DNA of 64,000 nucleotides from Roseburia sp. AF12-17LB (GTDB taxonomy: Bacteria; Bacillota; Clostridia; Lachnospirales; Lachnospiraceae): assembly GCF_003479605.1 (NCBI RefSeq), contig NZ_QUHR01000005.1, forward strand, positions 124,001 to 188,000. Reading direction: 5' to 3'. The translations under genes were made by a program, and so were the position numbers. This document shows positions 26,437 to 35,177 of this stretch, one piece after another; the stretch's first letter is position 1; every line of letters starts with the position of its first letter. The notes beneath the pieces are model-generated. The model saw only the letters and a program-made list of their open reading frames with translations. It was not told where the DNA came from and did not search any database.

Positions 26437-27219
26437 GTGAAAATAGTTGTATGTGTAAAACAGGTACCAGATACAAAAGGCGGAGTAAAATTTAATCCGG
26501 ATGGTACTTTGGATAGAGCTGCAATGCTCACTATCATGAACCCAGATGACAAAGCAGGTCTGGAAGCAGCATTAAGATTAAAAGATCAGTACGGTGCAGA
26601 AGTTACTGTACTTACCATGGGACTTCCAAAGGCTGATGAAGTTCTTCGTGAAGCAATGGCAATGGGCGCTGACAAGGGAATCCTTGTAACAGACCGTGTA
26701 TTAGGTGGTGCAGATACCTGGGCTACTTCTACTACAATCGCTGGTGCATTAAGAAACCTTGACTATGATTTAATTATCACAGGTCGTCAGGCTATCGATG
26801 GAGATACCGCACAGGTTGGTCCTCAGATCGCAGAGCATCTTGGACTTCCGGTTATTTCCTATGCACAGGATATCAAAGTAGAAGGTGACAGCGTAATCGT
26901 TGAGCGTCAGTTTGAAGATGGATATCATGTATTAAAAGCAAAAATGCCTTGCTTAGTGACAGCATTATCTGAATTAAACGAGCCGCGTTACATGACTCCA
27001 GGCGGAATCTTCGATGCATTTGACAAAGAAGTAACTGTATGGGGCAGAGCTGACCTTAAAGACGTAGATGATTCTAACCTTGGTCTGAAAGGTTCACCGA
27101 CCAAAATCGCAAAAGCATCTGACAAAGTTCGTAAAGGTGCAGGCGAGAAGGTTGCTCTCGATACCGACGAAGCAGTATCTTACTTAATTGGCAAATTCAA
27201 AGAGAAACATATCATCTAA
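26437..27219 (+). CDS. etfB: electron transfer flavoprotein beta subunit
   Basis: 260 residues; with EtfA it forms the flavoprotein that takes electrons from NADH and splits them between Bcd and ferredoxin. It begins KIVVCVKQVPDTK and has the family signature TGRQAIDGDTAQVGPQIAE. The start is GTG at 26437 with AAGGAGTG upstream. It sits 81 bases after bcd and 27 before etfA, all in one cluster. Confidence 0.96.
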   Translation: MKIVVCVKQVPDTKGGVKFNPDGTLDRAAMLTIMNPDDKAGLEAALRLKDQYGAEVTVLTMGLPKADEVLREAMAMGADKGILVTDRVLGGADTWATSTTIAGALRNLDYDLIITGRQAIDGDTAQVGPQIAEHLGLPVISYAQDIKVEGDSVIVERQFEDGYHVLKAKMPCLVTALSELNEPRYMTPGGIFDAFDKEVTVWGRADLKDVDDSNLGLKGSPTKIAKASDKVRKGAGEKVALDTDEAVSYLIGKFKEKHII

Positions 27220-27246
27220 TAAAAATAAGGAAAAGTGGTGAATAAA

Positions 27247-28290
27247 ATGGGTTTAGAAGAGTATAAAGGAGTATTTGTCTTTGCACAGCAGGTAGACAAC
27301 ACATTAAATGGTGTTGCTTTTGAGTTACTTGGAAAGGGCAAAGAACTTGCAAAAGATTTAAATACAGAAGTAACTGCAGTATTAATTGGTTCTGATGTGA
27401 AAGGTCTTGCAGATCAGCTTGCTGAGTACGGCGCTGATAAAGTTATCGTAGTAGATGATCCGGAACTGAAGAACTACAGAACAGAGCCATATGCACATGC
27501 ATTAGCATCTGTAATCAACGAATTCAAACCAGAAGTTATGTTAGTTGGTGCAACAGCAATCGGTCGTGACCTTGGTCCTACTGTATCTGCAAGAGTTGCA
27601 ACAGGTCTGACAGCTGACTGTACTGTTCTTGAGATTGGTGATTTTCCAATCAATCCGGTTGGAAACCAGGAGCAGAAACACAATCAGTTACTGATGACCC
27701 GTCCTGCATTCGGTGGAAATACCATCGCAACAATTGCTTGTCCGGATAACCGTCCTCAGATGGCTACTGTACGTCCGGGCGTTATGCAGAAAATTGCTCC
27801 AATCAAAGGTGCAAAAGCAGAAGTTATCGAGTTCAATCCAGGATTTACACCAAACAACAGATATGTTGAAATCATGGATATCGTAAAAGAAGTTAAGAAT
27901 ACAGCAAACATCATGGACGCTAAGATCTTAGTATCCGGAGGTCGTGGAGTTGGTTCTAAAGAAAACTTCAAACTGTTAGAGGACTTAGCAGAAGTTCTTG
28001 GTGGAACAGTAAGCTGCTCCCGTGCAGTTGTAGAGAATGGATGGCTTCCAGTTGACTTACAGGTAGGTCAGACAGGAAAGACAGTTCGTCCTCAGATTTA
28101 CTTTGCAATCGGTATTTCCGGAGCAATCCAGCACGTAGCTGGTATGGAAGATTCTGATCTCATCATCGCAATCAACAAAGACGAAGATGCTCCAATCTTC
28201 GACGTTGCAGATTACGGTTTAGTAGGAGACTTAAACAAGATCGTTCCAGCTCTTACAAAAGCTTTAAAAGAGGAAATGGCTGCAAAATAA
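27247..28290 (+). CDS. etfA: electron transfer flavoprotein alpha subunit
   Basis: 347 residues. It starts MGLEEYKGVFVFAQQ, as clostridial EtfA do, so I prefer the ATG at 27247 to the GTG at 27235, which lies inside the GGTGA ribosome site. The C-terminal FAD domain has SGGRGVGSKENF, QVGQTGKTVRPQIYFAIGIS and SDLIIAINKDEDAPIFDVAD. It is the last gene of the butyrate cluster and is followed by a strong terminator. Confidence 0.96.
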   Translation: MGLEEYKGVFVFAQQVDNTLNGVAFELLGKGKELAKDLNTEVTAVLIGSDVKGLADQLAEYGADKVIVVDDPELKNYRTEPYAHALASVINEFKPEVMLVGATAIGRDLGPTVSARVATGLTADCTVLEIGDFPINPVGNQEQKHNQLLMTRPAFGGNTIATIACPDNRPQMATVRPGVMQKIAPIKGAKAEVIEFNPGFTPNNRYVEIMDIVKEVKNTANIMDAKILVSGGRGVGSKENFKLLEDLAEVLGGTVSCSRAVVENGWLPVDLQVGQTGKTVRPQIYFAIGISGAIQHVAGMEDSDLIIAINKDEDAPIFDVADYGLVGDLNKIVPALTKALKEEMAAK

Positions 28291-28349
28291 TCCGTTTACG
28301 GATGTAATATTTCATCTTGGATGAGTCTCATTTGAGATGTGTGATAAAA

Positions 28350-28391
28350 GGGTGTCATGCAAACCGGAAGATTTGTGTGATGCCCTTTTTA
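28350..28391 (+). terminator. terminator of the butyrate cluster
   Basis: A 14-bp stem with four G-U pairs (28350-28363 with 28372-28385) and an 8-base loop is followed by five T. Confidence 0.8.
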
Positions 28392-28462
28392 TGTGCTTAG
28401 AGGGAAATTTGCAAAGTATGTTGCCTGTAGTTAAACCGCAGGTATTTTTTTGGGTACATACA

Positions 28463-28491
28463 TTGTATACAGTGGAAAAAAGTGGTATTCT
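28463..28491 (+). promoter_or_regulatory. promoter of the ECF S component gene
   Basis: TTGTAT (28463-28468), 17-base spacer, TATTCT (28486-28491). The leader of about 85 bases has small hairpins, but I recognise no riboswitch. Confidence 0.5.
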
Positions 28492-28581
28492 AAACAAGGT
28501 TTGCAGGAAACTGTTTTGGCAGTGTGGCAGACAAATAATATTGTGGCATCGGCAGACAGATGCAGAAAAGAGGAAGAGACT

Positions 28582-29178
28582 ATGAATAGAAGTAGCAGAA
28601 CAGTGAAACTCGTTGAGATGGCTCTGTTGGTTGCAATCATTCTGATTCTGGCTTTTACCCCACTTGGTTATATTAAGACACTTGGTCTGGAAATTACATT
28701 GATTGTAGTTCCAGTTACAATTGGTGCCATTATTTTAGGACCATTGGGTGGAGCAGTATTAGGAGCAGTATTTGGAATCACAAGCTTTATCCAGTGCTTT
28801 GGAATGAGTCCTTTTGGAGCAGTACTTCTTGGCATCAATCCATTCGGAACCTTCGTGGTATGTGTAGTATCAAGAATTCTGATGGGCTGGTTGACCGGAC
28901 TTATCTATAAGGGATTATCCAAATTTCCGAAAATGAAGAACTGGAAGATTTTAATTGCCAACCTGGCAGGTCCAATCTTAAATACCTTTTTCTTCATGTC
29001 AACACTGGTAATCTTTTTCTTCAGCTCCGATTACATACAGTCACTGGCAGGCGGCTTAAATCCATTCCGTTTTGTCATTGCCTTTGTAGGTGTAAACGGA
29101 CTGATTGAAGCAGCAGCCTGTTTCGTGGTAGGAAGTGCAATTACCAAGGCATTACAGGTTGCAATGAAAAATAAATAA
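28582..29178 (+). CDS. ECF transporter S component
   Basis: A 198-residue membrane protein with about six helices, the substrate-binding part of an energy-coupling factor transporter for a vitamin or similar compound. It has the small-residue-rich segment IGAIILGPLGGAVLGAVFG typical of S components. AGGA lies 7 bases before the ATG at 28582. No ATPase or T gene is near, so it would share a common energising module encoded elsewhere. The substrate cannot be read from the sequence; a pantothenate-like S component is possible. Confidence 0.8.
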   Translation: MNRSSRTVKLVEMALLVAIILILAFTPLGYIKTLGLEITLIVVPVTIGAIILGPLGGAVLGAVFGITSFIQCFGMSPFGAVLLGINPFGTFVVCVVSRILMGWLTGLIYKGLSKFPKMKNWKILIANLAGPILNTFFFMSTLVIFFFSSDYIQSLAGGLNPFRFVIAFVGVNGLIEAAACFVVGSAITKALQVAMKNK

Positions 29179-29205
29179 AGAATATCTGCTTCAGATAAAA
29201 AGAGG

Positions 29206-29242
29206 AATGCTCTGTTTTCGTAATTAGAAAACAGAGCATTTT
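29206..29242 (+). terminator. terminator between convergent genes
   Basis: A perfect 14-bp stem (AATGCTCTGTTTTC and complement) with a 7-base loop. It may work for both the ECF gene and the minus-strand repressor gene. Confidence 0.75.
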
Positions 29243-29276
29243 GTATGCTGGAAATTTGCTGAATATAAGAATGAAG

Positions 29277-30002
29277 TTATGAATTGTCATAACAAAAACG
29301 GTATTTACTGCCACAGATATATTCATATCCAACATGGATGAGCTCATTGTGAATATCATACATTTCTGTATGAAAAAGAAACAATGGGTCACCGGGTGAA
29401 ATATGAAGAAGATTGGCTTGTTCCGTTGAGGCTTTTACTGCATCAATATAAGAATTCTGTGAACAACCAATGCAGATATCATATTTTTCACGAAATAGCT
29501 GATACAGAGAACTATCTAAAGGTTCTGTCAGCAAAAATGAAAATTTGTGACATGGATAATAATTGTTCTCAATCATAATAGGTGTTGCATCTGCATATCG
29601 AATACGTTGGATATAAACAATAGAATCGCCCTCAAAGAGTTCAGCATTATCAAGATGATACTGTTCATATGGTATGACTTCACGTTTGGTTACAATAGTA
29701 GATGCCTCCATTTGATTGGCTTTGCATGCATCGGAAAAACTGAGAGTATGTTCCAGTTTACGAAAAATTTTCCGCTCTTTTACAAAGGTTCCTTTTCCCT
29801 GTTTCTTAATTAAGACCCCTTCATTACATAATTCAGTAATTGCACGCCTTATGGTAATACGGCTCACATGATATAGTTCAGACAATTCAGTTTCTGTCGG
29901 GATTTGCTGACCGGAAATATAAATTCCTTTTTTTATTTGTTCGAGTAAATCATTTTTTAACTGTTCAAACAGTGGTATATCACTGGTTGTGTTCAATTTC
30001 AT
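29277..30002 (-). CDS. frlR: GntR-family repressor with UTRA domain (FrlR-like)
   Basis: A 241-residue regulator. The N-terminal winged helix has IPLFEQLKNDLLEQI, PTETELSELYHVSRITIRRAI and KKQGKGTFV (residues 8-75); the UTRA ligand domain fills the rest and probably senses a sugar phosphate. It is divergent from the fructosamine operon, and two AT-rich palindromes lie between them, so it likely represses that operon and itself. In Bacillus subtilis the frl genes are likewise controlled by a GntR/UTRA protein. Confidence 0.88.
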   Translation of the reverse strand: MKLNTTSDIPLFEQLKNDLLEQIKKGIYISGQQIPTETELSELYHVSRITIRRAITELCNEGVLIKKQGKGTFVKERKIFRKLEHTLSFSDACKANQMEASTIVTKREVIPYEQYHLDNAELFEGDSIVYIQRIRYADATPIMIENNYYPCHKFSFLLTEPLDSSLYQLFREKYDICIGCSQNSYIDAVKASTEQANLLHISPGDPLFLFHTEMYDIHNELIHVGYEYICGSKYRFCYDNS

Positions 30003-30019
30003 AATAATATCACCTCACA

Positions 30020-30044
30020 AACATTATAATAACATATAATGTTT
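30020..30044. promoter_or_regulatory. putative repressor operator near frlR
   Basis: AACATTATA and ATATAATGTT form an imperfect palindrome 18 bases upstream of the repressor start codon. The half-site ATATAATGTT resembles the ATATAACGTT of the operon palindrome at 30198-30211, which suggests autoregulation. Confidence 0.45.
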
Positions 30045-30192
30045 TGCATAACAATATGAATTTAAAAAACATCATATTGAAAAGATTATGTGAAAAATTG
30101 TATAAAAAGTAATAAAAAGTAAAGGGAAAGTATAAAAAATAGATAATAAAATGTTGAGAATGCTGAAAGTGATTTGAGAAAAAGAAACAATA

Positions 30193-30222
30193 TTGCAATA
30201 TAACGTTATATGATGATATAAT
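30193..30222 (+). promoter_or_regulatory. fructosamine operon promoter with operator in the spacer
   Basis: TTGCAA (30193-30198), 18-base spacer, TATAAT (30217-30222). The spacer contains the perfect palindrome ATATAACGTTATAT (30198-30211), so a bound repressor would cover the promoter. Confidence 0.7.
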
Positions 30223-30247
30223 CAATTTAACAAAAGGAGGTGGAAAA

Positions 30248-31804
30248 ATGCAAAAAGAAGCAGACAAGATATTTCAATCAACCTGTATTTTTGATTCTGT
30301 TTCAGAAGAGGCATATCCAGGATATGTGGCAATAAAAGGAAAACAGATTCTTGAAGTCGGATGTGGAGATATCCCAAATGAACTGGTGGGTGAATCTACT
30401 GAAGTTGTGGACTATGGAGAGGGAACCATTTGCCCGGGATTTGGTGATACCCATACATTTTTCACAGGATATGTAGTGGATTATCTTGGTGTGGATTTAT
30501 CAGAAGCAGTTAATCTGAAACAAATAGTTGAACGGTTATCAGAAAATCTGGAAATGAATCCGGAGACGGTCGTTTTATTTGGAAATCATTTACAACCGGA
30601 GCTGGCAGAAAAAATAAATAAGGGAGGTGAATTGGAACAGGTTAAAAGACCGGTTATTTTATTTACTGCTGGACATGGGTATTGTGCTATGAACAAAGTT
30701 GCAGAAGAAGTGTTTGGGTTTACACCAGATACATGCGGAAGTTCAGAGGCAATTTATAAAATTATGAAAATTTATCTGAATGATAGAGATTTTATTATTC
30801 CACAGTTTAAGGCATATATGTCTATGTTAAACAGCCATGGGATAACATCTGTAAAAGAAATGGGATTTGATAATTTTTATGGATTTACAGATATATTGGC
30901 TGAATTGGAACAGAAAGCAGAATTGAGCCTTCGGATTTCCTTTATGTCACAACCAGTAGGAAAGAAAATGGATTTAGCATATGGAAAAGAAATGAAGAAG
31001 AAATATCATTCTGATTTTTTAAGGTTTTCCGGTTATAATCAGATGACAGATGGATTGATTGTCTCAGAAGAGGCAGATCTGATGGAGCCATATGAGGGAA
31101 AAGATTATTGTTGCCAAAAGAATATTGATTATGCATTATTAGAAGAAGATGTACTTACAGCAGACCGTGAAGGATTCAGATTTACATTGCATTCTGAAGG
31201 GGATGGTTCCTTCCATAAAATTCTTCAGATTTATGATAAATGTGAAAAGGAAAATGGAAGATTAAAGAATCGACATGGAATTACTGATTTGGAATTGACG
31301 GGTGCAGTGGACGAAGAAAAAATGGCACAGCTTGGAGTATTTGGTGAGATTTATACACAGGTTTATAAGTTGGATTCCTGTGAAAATTGGAAACAAGACT
31401 ATGATGAAAAACTTGGTAGCAGGCGGAGCCGTTATATGAATTATCGTTCAATGGCAGATCATGGTGTGATTTTAAGTGGTGCAACGGATCTTCCGATGTT
31501 AATACCGGATATACCTGAGGCAATTTATTATGGATGCGGAACCTATGCCGCAGATGGAAAAGAACCGGTTCAGCCGGAAAATGGTCTGACAATACCGGAA
31601 ATGTTAAAAACCTGGACAATTGGAAGCCAGTATGCCATGGAACAGGAACATATATTAGGAACGCTGGAAAGCGGTAAGCAGGCTGATATAGTAGTTTTTG
31701 ACAGGAATCTTTTCAAAACAGATATTGAAGAAATTCGAAAGGCACATGTTTTAAGAACCATATGTGCTGGACAGGATGTTTATAAAGAAATGGAGAATAG
31801 GTAA
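30248..31804 (+). CDS. amidohydrolase_3 (YtcJ-like) protein with altered metal site
   Basis: A 518-residue cytoplasmic protein of the amidohydrolase superfamily, first gene of the fructosamine operon (GGAGG 7 bases upstream). The N-terminal beta segment and the motif CPGFGDTHTFF stand where relatives have PGFxDxHxH. The second His is Phe here. HSEGDGS replaces HAxGD. The IEH motif appears to be ITD (RHGITDLEL), which would remove another metal ligand. The late Asp (SGATDLPML) and the C-terminal ILGTLESGKQADIVVFD are kept. It may be a hydrolase with a different metal set, or a binding protein. Position suggests it acts on glycated or N-acylated substrates before kinase and deglycase steps; this is inference. 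Confidence 0.8.
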   Translation: MQKEADKIFQSTCIFDSVSEEAYPGYVAIKGKQILEVGCGDIPNELVGESTEVVDYGEGTICPGFGDTHTFFTGYVVDYLGVDLSEAVNLKQIVERLSENLEMNPETVVLFGNHLQPELAEKINKGGELEQVKRPVILFTAGHGYCAMNKVAEEVFGFTPDTCGSSEAIYKIMKIYLNDRDFIIPQFKAYMSMLNSHGITSVKEMGFDNFYGFTDILAELEQKAELSLRISFMSQPVGKKMDLAYGKEMKKKYHSDFLRFSGYNQMTDGLIVSEEADLMEPYEGKDYCCQKNIDYALLEEDVLTADREGFRFTLHSEGDGSFHKILQIYDKCEKENGRLKNRHGITDLELTGAVDEEKMAQLGVFGEIYTQVYKLDSCENWKQDYDEKLGSRRSRYMNYRSMADHGVILSGATDLPMLIPDIPEAIYYGCGTYAADGKEPVQPENGLTIPEMLKTWTIGSQYAMEQEHILGTLESGKQADIVVFDRNLFKTDIEEIRKAHVLRTICAGQDVYKEMENR

Positions 31805-31817
31805 AGGAGGTTTTGCG

Positions 31818-33062
31818 ATGAGTGACAAAACAAAAGCACATTTGAGTGCAAAAACGTTATGGGTACTTTTTATTCTGGGACTTGTAAATGCAGTTATGTA
31901 TTGTTTCCCTTATATCAGATATGTGTTTTATGATCAGCAGATTGCAGCTATGGGAATTACAAATACCCAGTCAGGAATTTTAATGACAATTTATGCGGCA
32001 GCAAATACGATTACATTGATTCCCGGTGGAATATTAGCTGATAAGTGGTCTGTGAAAAAATGTCTAGTAGGCTCTATTCTGGGTTCTGTAGTTATCGGAA
32101 TTATTTATGCACTTACCATGAATTTTGCAGTAGCCTGCGTATTATGGGCTGGACTTGGTGTGTCTACAATTTTTGTATTCTGGGCAGCAATAACCAAAGC
32201 AGTAGGTCAGGTTGGCACAGCAGAAGAGCAGGGAATGTGTTATGGAATTTATTATGCTGCATCAGGTATTATTTCTGCAATTTTAAATGCAGTATGTTTA
32301 CAGGTAAGCCGTTTATCAGATGACCCATCTACTTCCTTTAGTATTGCAGTATGGGCAATGGTAGCATTTACAGCAGTTGCTTTAATTCTGACAATGATAT
32401 TTTTTAAAGAAAAAAGTATTACACAGACAAAATCTTCTGATGAAGAATTTAAAATTAAATATGTCGGTGAAGCGTTAAAGAATCCGATGACCTGGCTCTT
32501 TTCACTGATGGTATTATGTGCATATGGTCTGTATACAAGTGTATCCTATTTTTCACCATATCTGACGGATGTACTTGGTATACCGTTGGTACATTCATCT
32601 TTTATCAGTATTGTGAGAAGTAATCTTATGAACCTTTTATGTCCGATTGGTGGAATTATCGTAGATAAGATTTTTAAATCTTCTACAAAATGGTATATTA
32701 CTGCATTTGGAATTACAATTGTGATTTATGGTGGAGTATTGATAATGCCATCCAACATCAGTCCGGTACTGGCAACAATTGTTTCTTTGTTACCAAGTGC
32801 AATTGGTATGATGCTTTACGGAGTAATCTGGTCGGGATTACAGGAATGTAAATTTAAACCGATATATGCAGGAACTGTAATTGGAATTGCATCTATTATC
32901 GGATATTTGCCAGATTCTTTTTACTATATAATTTTTGGAAAGTGGATGGATAAATTTGGAAATAATGCTTATCCAATGATTTTTGGCTTCCTGATGGGAA
33001 CTGCTGTACTTGGTATGGCTATAACAATTTTAATGAGAAAACTGATTAAGAAAAATAACTAA
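31818..33062 (+). CDS. MFS transporter
   Basis: A 414-residue membrane protein with 12 predicted helices in two halves, a major facilitator. The loop after helix 2 reads GGILADKWSVKK, the usual MFS signature position, and a mid-protein loop (about 205-230) is polar. AAGGAGG lies before the ATG at 31818, 14 bases after the amidohydrolase stop. In this operon it probably imports the fructosamine, taking the place of the ABC transporter or permease of other frl systems. Confidence 0.85.
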   Translation: MSDKTKAHLSAKTLWVLFILGLVNAVMYCFPYIRYVFYDQQIAAMGITNTQSGILMTIYAAANTITLIPGGILADKWSVKKCLVGSILGSVVIGIIYALTMNFAVACVLWAGLGVSTIFVFWAAITKAVGQVGTAEEQGMCYGIYYAASGIISAILNAVCLQVSRLSDDPSTSFSIAVWAMVAFTAVALILTMIFFKEKSITQTKSSDEEFKIKYVGEALKNPMTWLFSLMVLCAYGLYTSVSYFSPYLTDVLGIPLVHSSFISIVRSNLMNLLCPIGGIIVDKIFKSSTKWYITAFGITIVIYGGVLIMPSNISPVLATIVSLLPSAIGMMLYGVIWSGLQECKFKPIYAGTVIGIASIIGYLPDSFYYIIFGKWMDKFGNNAYPMIFGFLMGTAVLGMAITILMRKLIKKNN

Positions 33063-33080
33063 GAAAGAAGGTATTTAAAA

Positions 33081-34064
33081 ATGCATGCATCAGAATTTAA
33101 CGTAGAAAAATTTGTTGATATAATTGAAAAGGAAAATGGAACAATCAGTGAAGTATATTTTGTGGCCTGTGGAGGCTCTCTGGTTGACCTTTATTCTTCA
33201 TGTTACTTTATTAACCGAGAATCATCCACCATGACAGCAGAGTGGATTACCAGTAAAGAATTTGTTTTAACCCCTCCAAAGAAACTTGGAAAACACTCTG
33301 TTGTCATTATCTGTTCACATGGTGGAAATACAAAAGAAACGGTAGAAGCAGCAGAACTTGGTGTAAAGGAAGGTGCATTTGTAATTACATATACACATAC
33401 ACCGGGCAGTGCCTGCGACAGTGAAAAATTCCATGCAATTGTCTATGATTGGGAGCCGGAAACATTACAGAAGGATAGACCATTAGGATTAAATTACAGT
33501 ATTATAAATGAGTTGATTCACAGACAGGAGCCGGAGTATAAACTTTATGAAGGAATGAAGGATGGAATCACTAAATGCGATGCAATTATCCGTAATGCAA
33601 CAAAGAAGTTTCAGAATAAGGCATGGAATTTTGCAGAACATTATTATAATGCACCATTTTTATATATTATGGCATCCGGTTCTGCATATGCACAGGCATA
33701 CGGATTTGCAATCTGTTCTCTTCAGGAGATGCAGTGGATGGACTGCTGTTATCTTGATTCCGCAGAATATTTCCATGGACCATTTGAGGTAACAGATAAA
33801 GACCATATTTATATCCTCTTAAAATCGGTAGGAAAAACAAGAATGATTGATGAAAGAGCAGAAGTATTTTTAAATAAATATGCGGAAAAATATGAGATTA
33901 TTGATGCAGCAGATTGTGGAATGGATGCAATAGATGATTCCTGCGTAGATTATTTTAATGCTCCATTGTTCTATGAAATGAGCGTGTTATACCGTACTGC
34001 AATTCAGAATAAGAGCGGACACCCATTGGATATGCGCCGGTATATGGGAGTTGTAGAGTACTAG
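33081..34064 (+). CDS. frlB: fructosamine-6-phosphate deglycase, FrlB-like
   Basis: A SIS-domain enzyme of 327 residues that would split a fructosamine 6-phosphate (such as fructoselysine 6-phosphate) into glucose 6-phosphate and the free amino acid. Visible signs are the opening strand ISEVYFVACGGSLVDLYSS, the phosphate loop CSHGGNTKETVEA, the segment SAEYFHGPFEV, and the C-terminal RRYMGVVEY, which closely matches the end of FrlB as I recall it. Length equals that of known FrlB. It lies directly before the kinase gene. Confidence 0.88.
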   Translation: MHASEFNVEKFVDIIEKENGTISEVYFVACGGSLVDLYSSCYFINRESSTMTAEWITSKEFVLTPPKKLGKHSVVIICSHGGNTKETVEAAELGVKEGAFVITYTHTPGSACDSEKFHAIVYDWEPETLQKDRPLGLNYSIINELIHRQEPEYKLYEGMKDGITKCDAIIRNATKKFQNKAWNFAEHYYNAPFLYIMASGSAYAQAYGFAICSLQEMQWMDCCYLDSAEYFHGPFEVTDKDHIYILLKSVGKTRMIDERAEVFLNKYAEKYEIIDAADCGMDAIDDSCVDYFNAPLFYEMSVLYRTAIQNKSGHPLDMRRYMGVVEY

Positions 34065-34081
34065 ACGAAAGGAGAAACAGT

Positions 34082-34957
34082 ATGAAATATGACGTAAGTG
34101 TGGTAGGCTTTGGGGATAACGTGGTAGATATTTATACTCACGAGAATGTACAGTATCCAGGTGGAAATTGTGTAAATCTTGCTGTGTATGCCAAAATGTT
34201 TGGTGCAAAAAGGTGTGCCTATATGGGCTATTTTGGTACTGATAAAAATGCAGATCATGTTATTTCTGCGTTGAGGGAAGAACAGATTGAACTGGTAAAG
34301 TGTAAGAAAATTGAGGGAGAAAATGGTTATTCCAGATGTACCTTAGAAGATGGTGACCGTGTATTCTTAGATTATAATGAAGGTGGAGTCCGGAGCAGAC
34401 ATATTTATGATCTGGATGAATTTGACTTGGAATATCTTGCAGAATTTGATCTGGTACACAGTGGAAATTACTGTTATATGGAGTCACAGCTTCCAAAGAT
34501 TAAAGCAGCCGAACTTCCATTATCTTTTGATTTCTCGGATGATTCTGAACCGGAATATTATGAAAAAATAGCACCATTAGTAACATATGCATTTTGCTCC
34601 TTTGATGGAACGGATGATGAAGTAAAAAAACACCTTAAGAAAGTAGCCTCTTATGGACCGAAAATTGTGTGTGCATCCAGAGGCGCAAAAGGTTGTATGC
34701 TTTATGCAAATAATGAGTTTTTTGAGCAACCGGCATATCCGATTGAAAAAGCAATAGATACTATGGGTGCAGGAGACTCACTTATTACAACTTTTATGGT
34801 AGGTTATCTTGACCGTAAGAAAAAAGGTATAGATGATAATGTTTCAATCAAAGAGAGTATAAAAGAGGCTGCAAAGTTTGCAGCAAAAGTATGCCAAATG
34901 GAGGGTGCTTTTGGACATGGAAAGGAAGTTCAGATAGATGCTTTAAAAACAAAATAA
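34082..34957 (+). CDS. frlD: fructosamine 6-kinase, FrlD-like
   Basis: A PfkB-family sugar kinase of 291 residues that phosphorylates the sugar part of an Amadori compound at O6. It begins VVGFGDNVVDIYTHE and has PGGNCVNLAVYAKMFGA, both characteristic of FrlD, and the PfkB signature IDTMGAGDSLITTFMVGYL with catalytic Asp. It is the last gene of the operon; the sigma-G-like promoter of spoVAA begins three bases after its stop codon, and no terminator separates them. Confidence 0.88.
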   Translation: MKYDVSVVGFGDNVVDIYTHENVQYPGGNCVNLAVYAKMFGAKRCAYMGYFGTDKNADHVISALREEQIELVKCKKIEGENGYSRCTLEDGDRVFLDYNEGGVRSRHIYDLDEFDLEYLAEFDLVHSGNYCYMESQLPKIKAAELPLSFDFSDDSEPEYYEKIAPLVTYAFCSFDGTDDEVKKHLKKVASYGPKIVCASRGAKGCMLYANNEFFEQPAYPIEKAIDTMGAGDSLITTFMVGYLDRKKKGIDDNVSIKESIKEAAKFAAKVCQMEGAFGHGKEVQIDALKTK

Positions 34958-34959
34958 AA

Positions 34960-34988
34960 GAATAAAAAACGAATCGTAACACATACTA
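34960..34988 (+). promoter_or_regulatory. sigma-G-type promoter of spoVAA-AB
   Basis: GAATA (34960-34964), 17-base spacer, CATACTA (34982-34988). This fits the forespore sigma-G pattern as I recall it, and lies 33 bases before the first small gene. Confidence 0.7.
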
Positions 34989-35021
34989 TTCCGGAAAATG
35001 CAGTAAGCAAGGAGGAATGGC

Positions 35022-35177
35022 ATGAAATATAAAACGTATCGTATCTGCCTCCTTTCACTGGTGATTCTTGCAGTGATAGGAGGCATTCTTTATTATGCGA
35101 ATGAGAATGGTGATAAAAGTGCAAAAGGAGAAGGAACATTTGTAACCAGATTTATAGAAAGGATGCCATTTTCATGA
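35022..35177 (+). CDS. small membrane protein ahead of spoVAA
   Basis: A 51-residue protein with one membrane helix (about residues 8-25, ICLLSLVILAVIGGILYY) and a basic, polar C-terminus. GGAGG lies 6 bases before the ATG, and its TGA overlaps the spoVAA ATG (ATGA), so it is translationally coupled. It is probably expressed in the forespore. I do not know a named homologue. It could also be a shortened remnant of a larger membrane-anchored protein. Confidence 0.65.
   Translation: MKYKTYRICLLSLVILAVIGGILYYANENGDKSAKGEGTFVTRFIERMPFS

Noticed and set aside
28391..28581. Vitamin riboswitch before the ECF S component
   Set aside because: Small hairpins exist, but I find none of the conserved cores of FMN, TPP, cobalamin or folate riboswitches.
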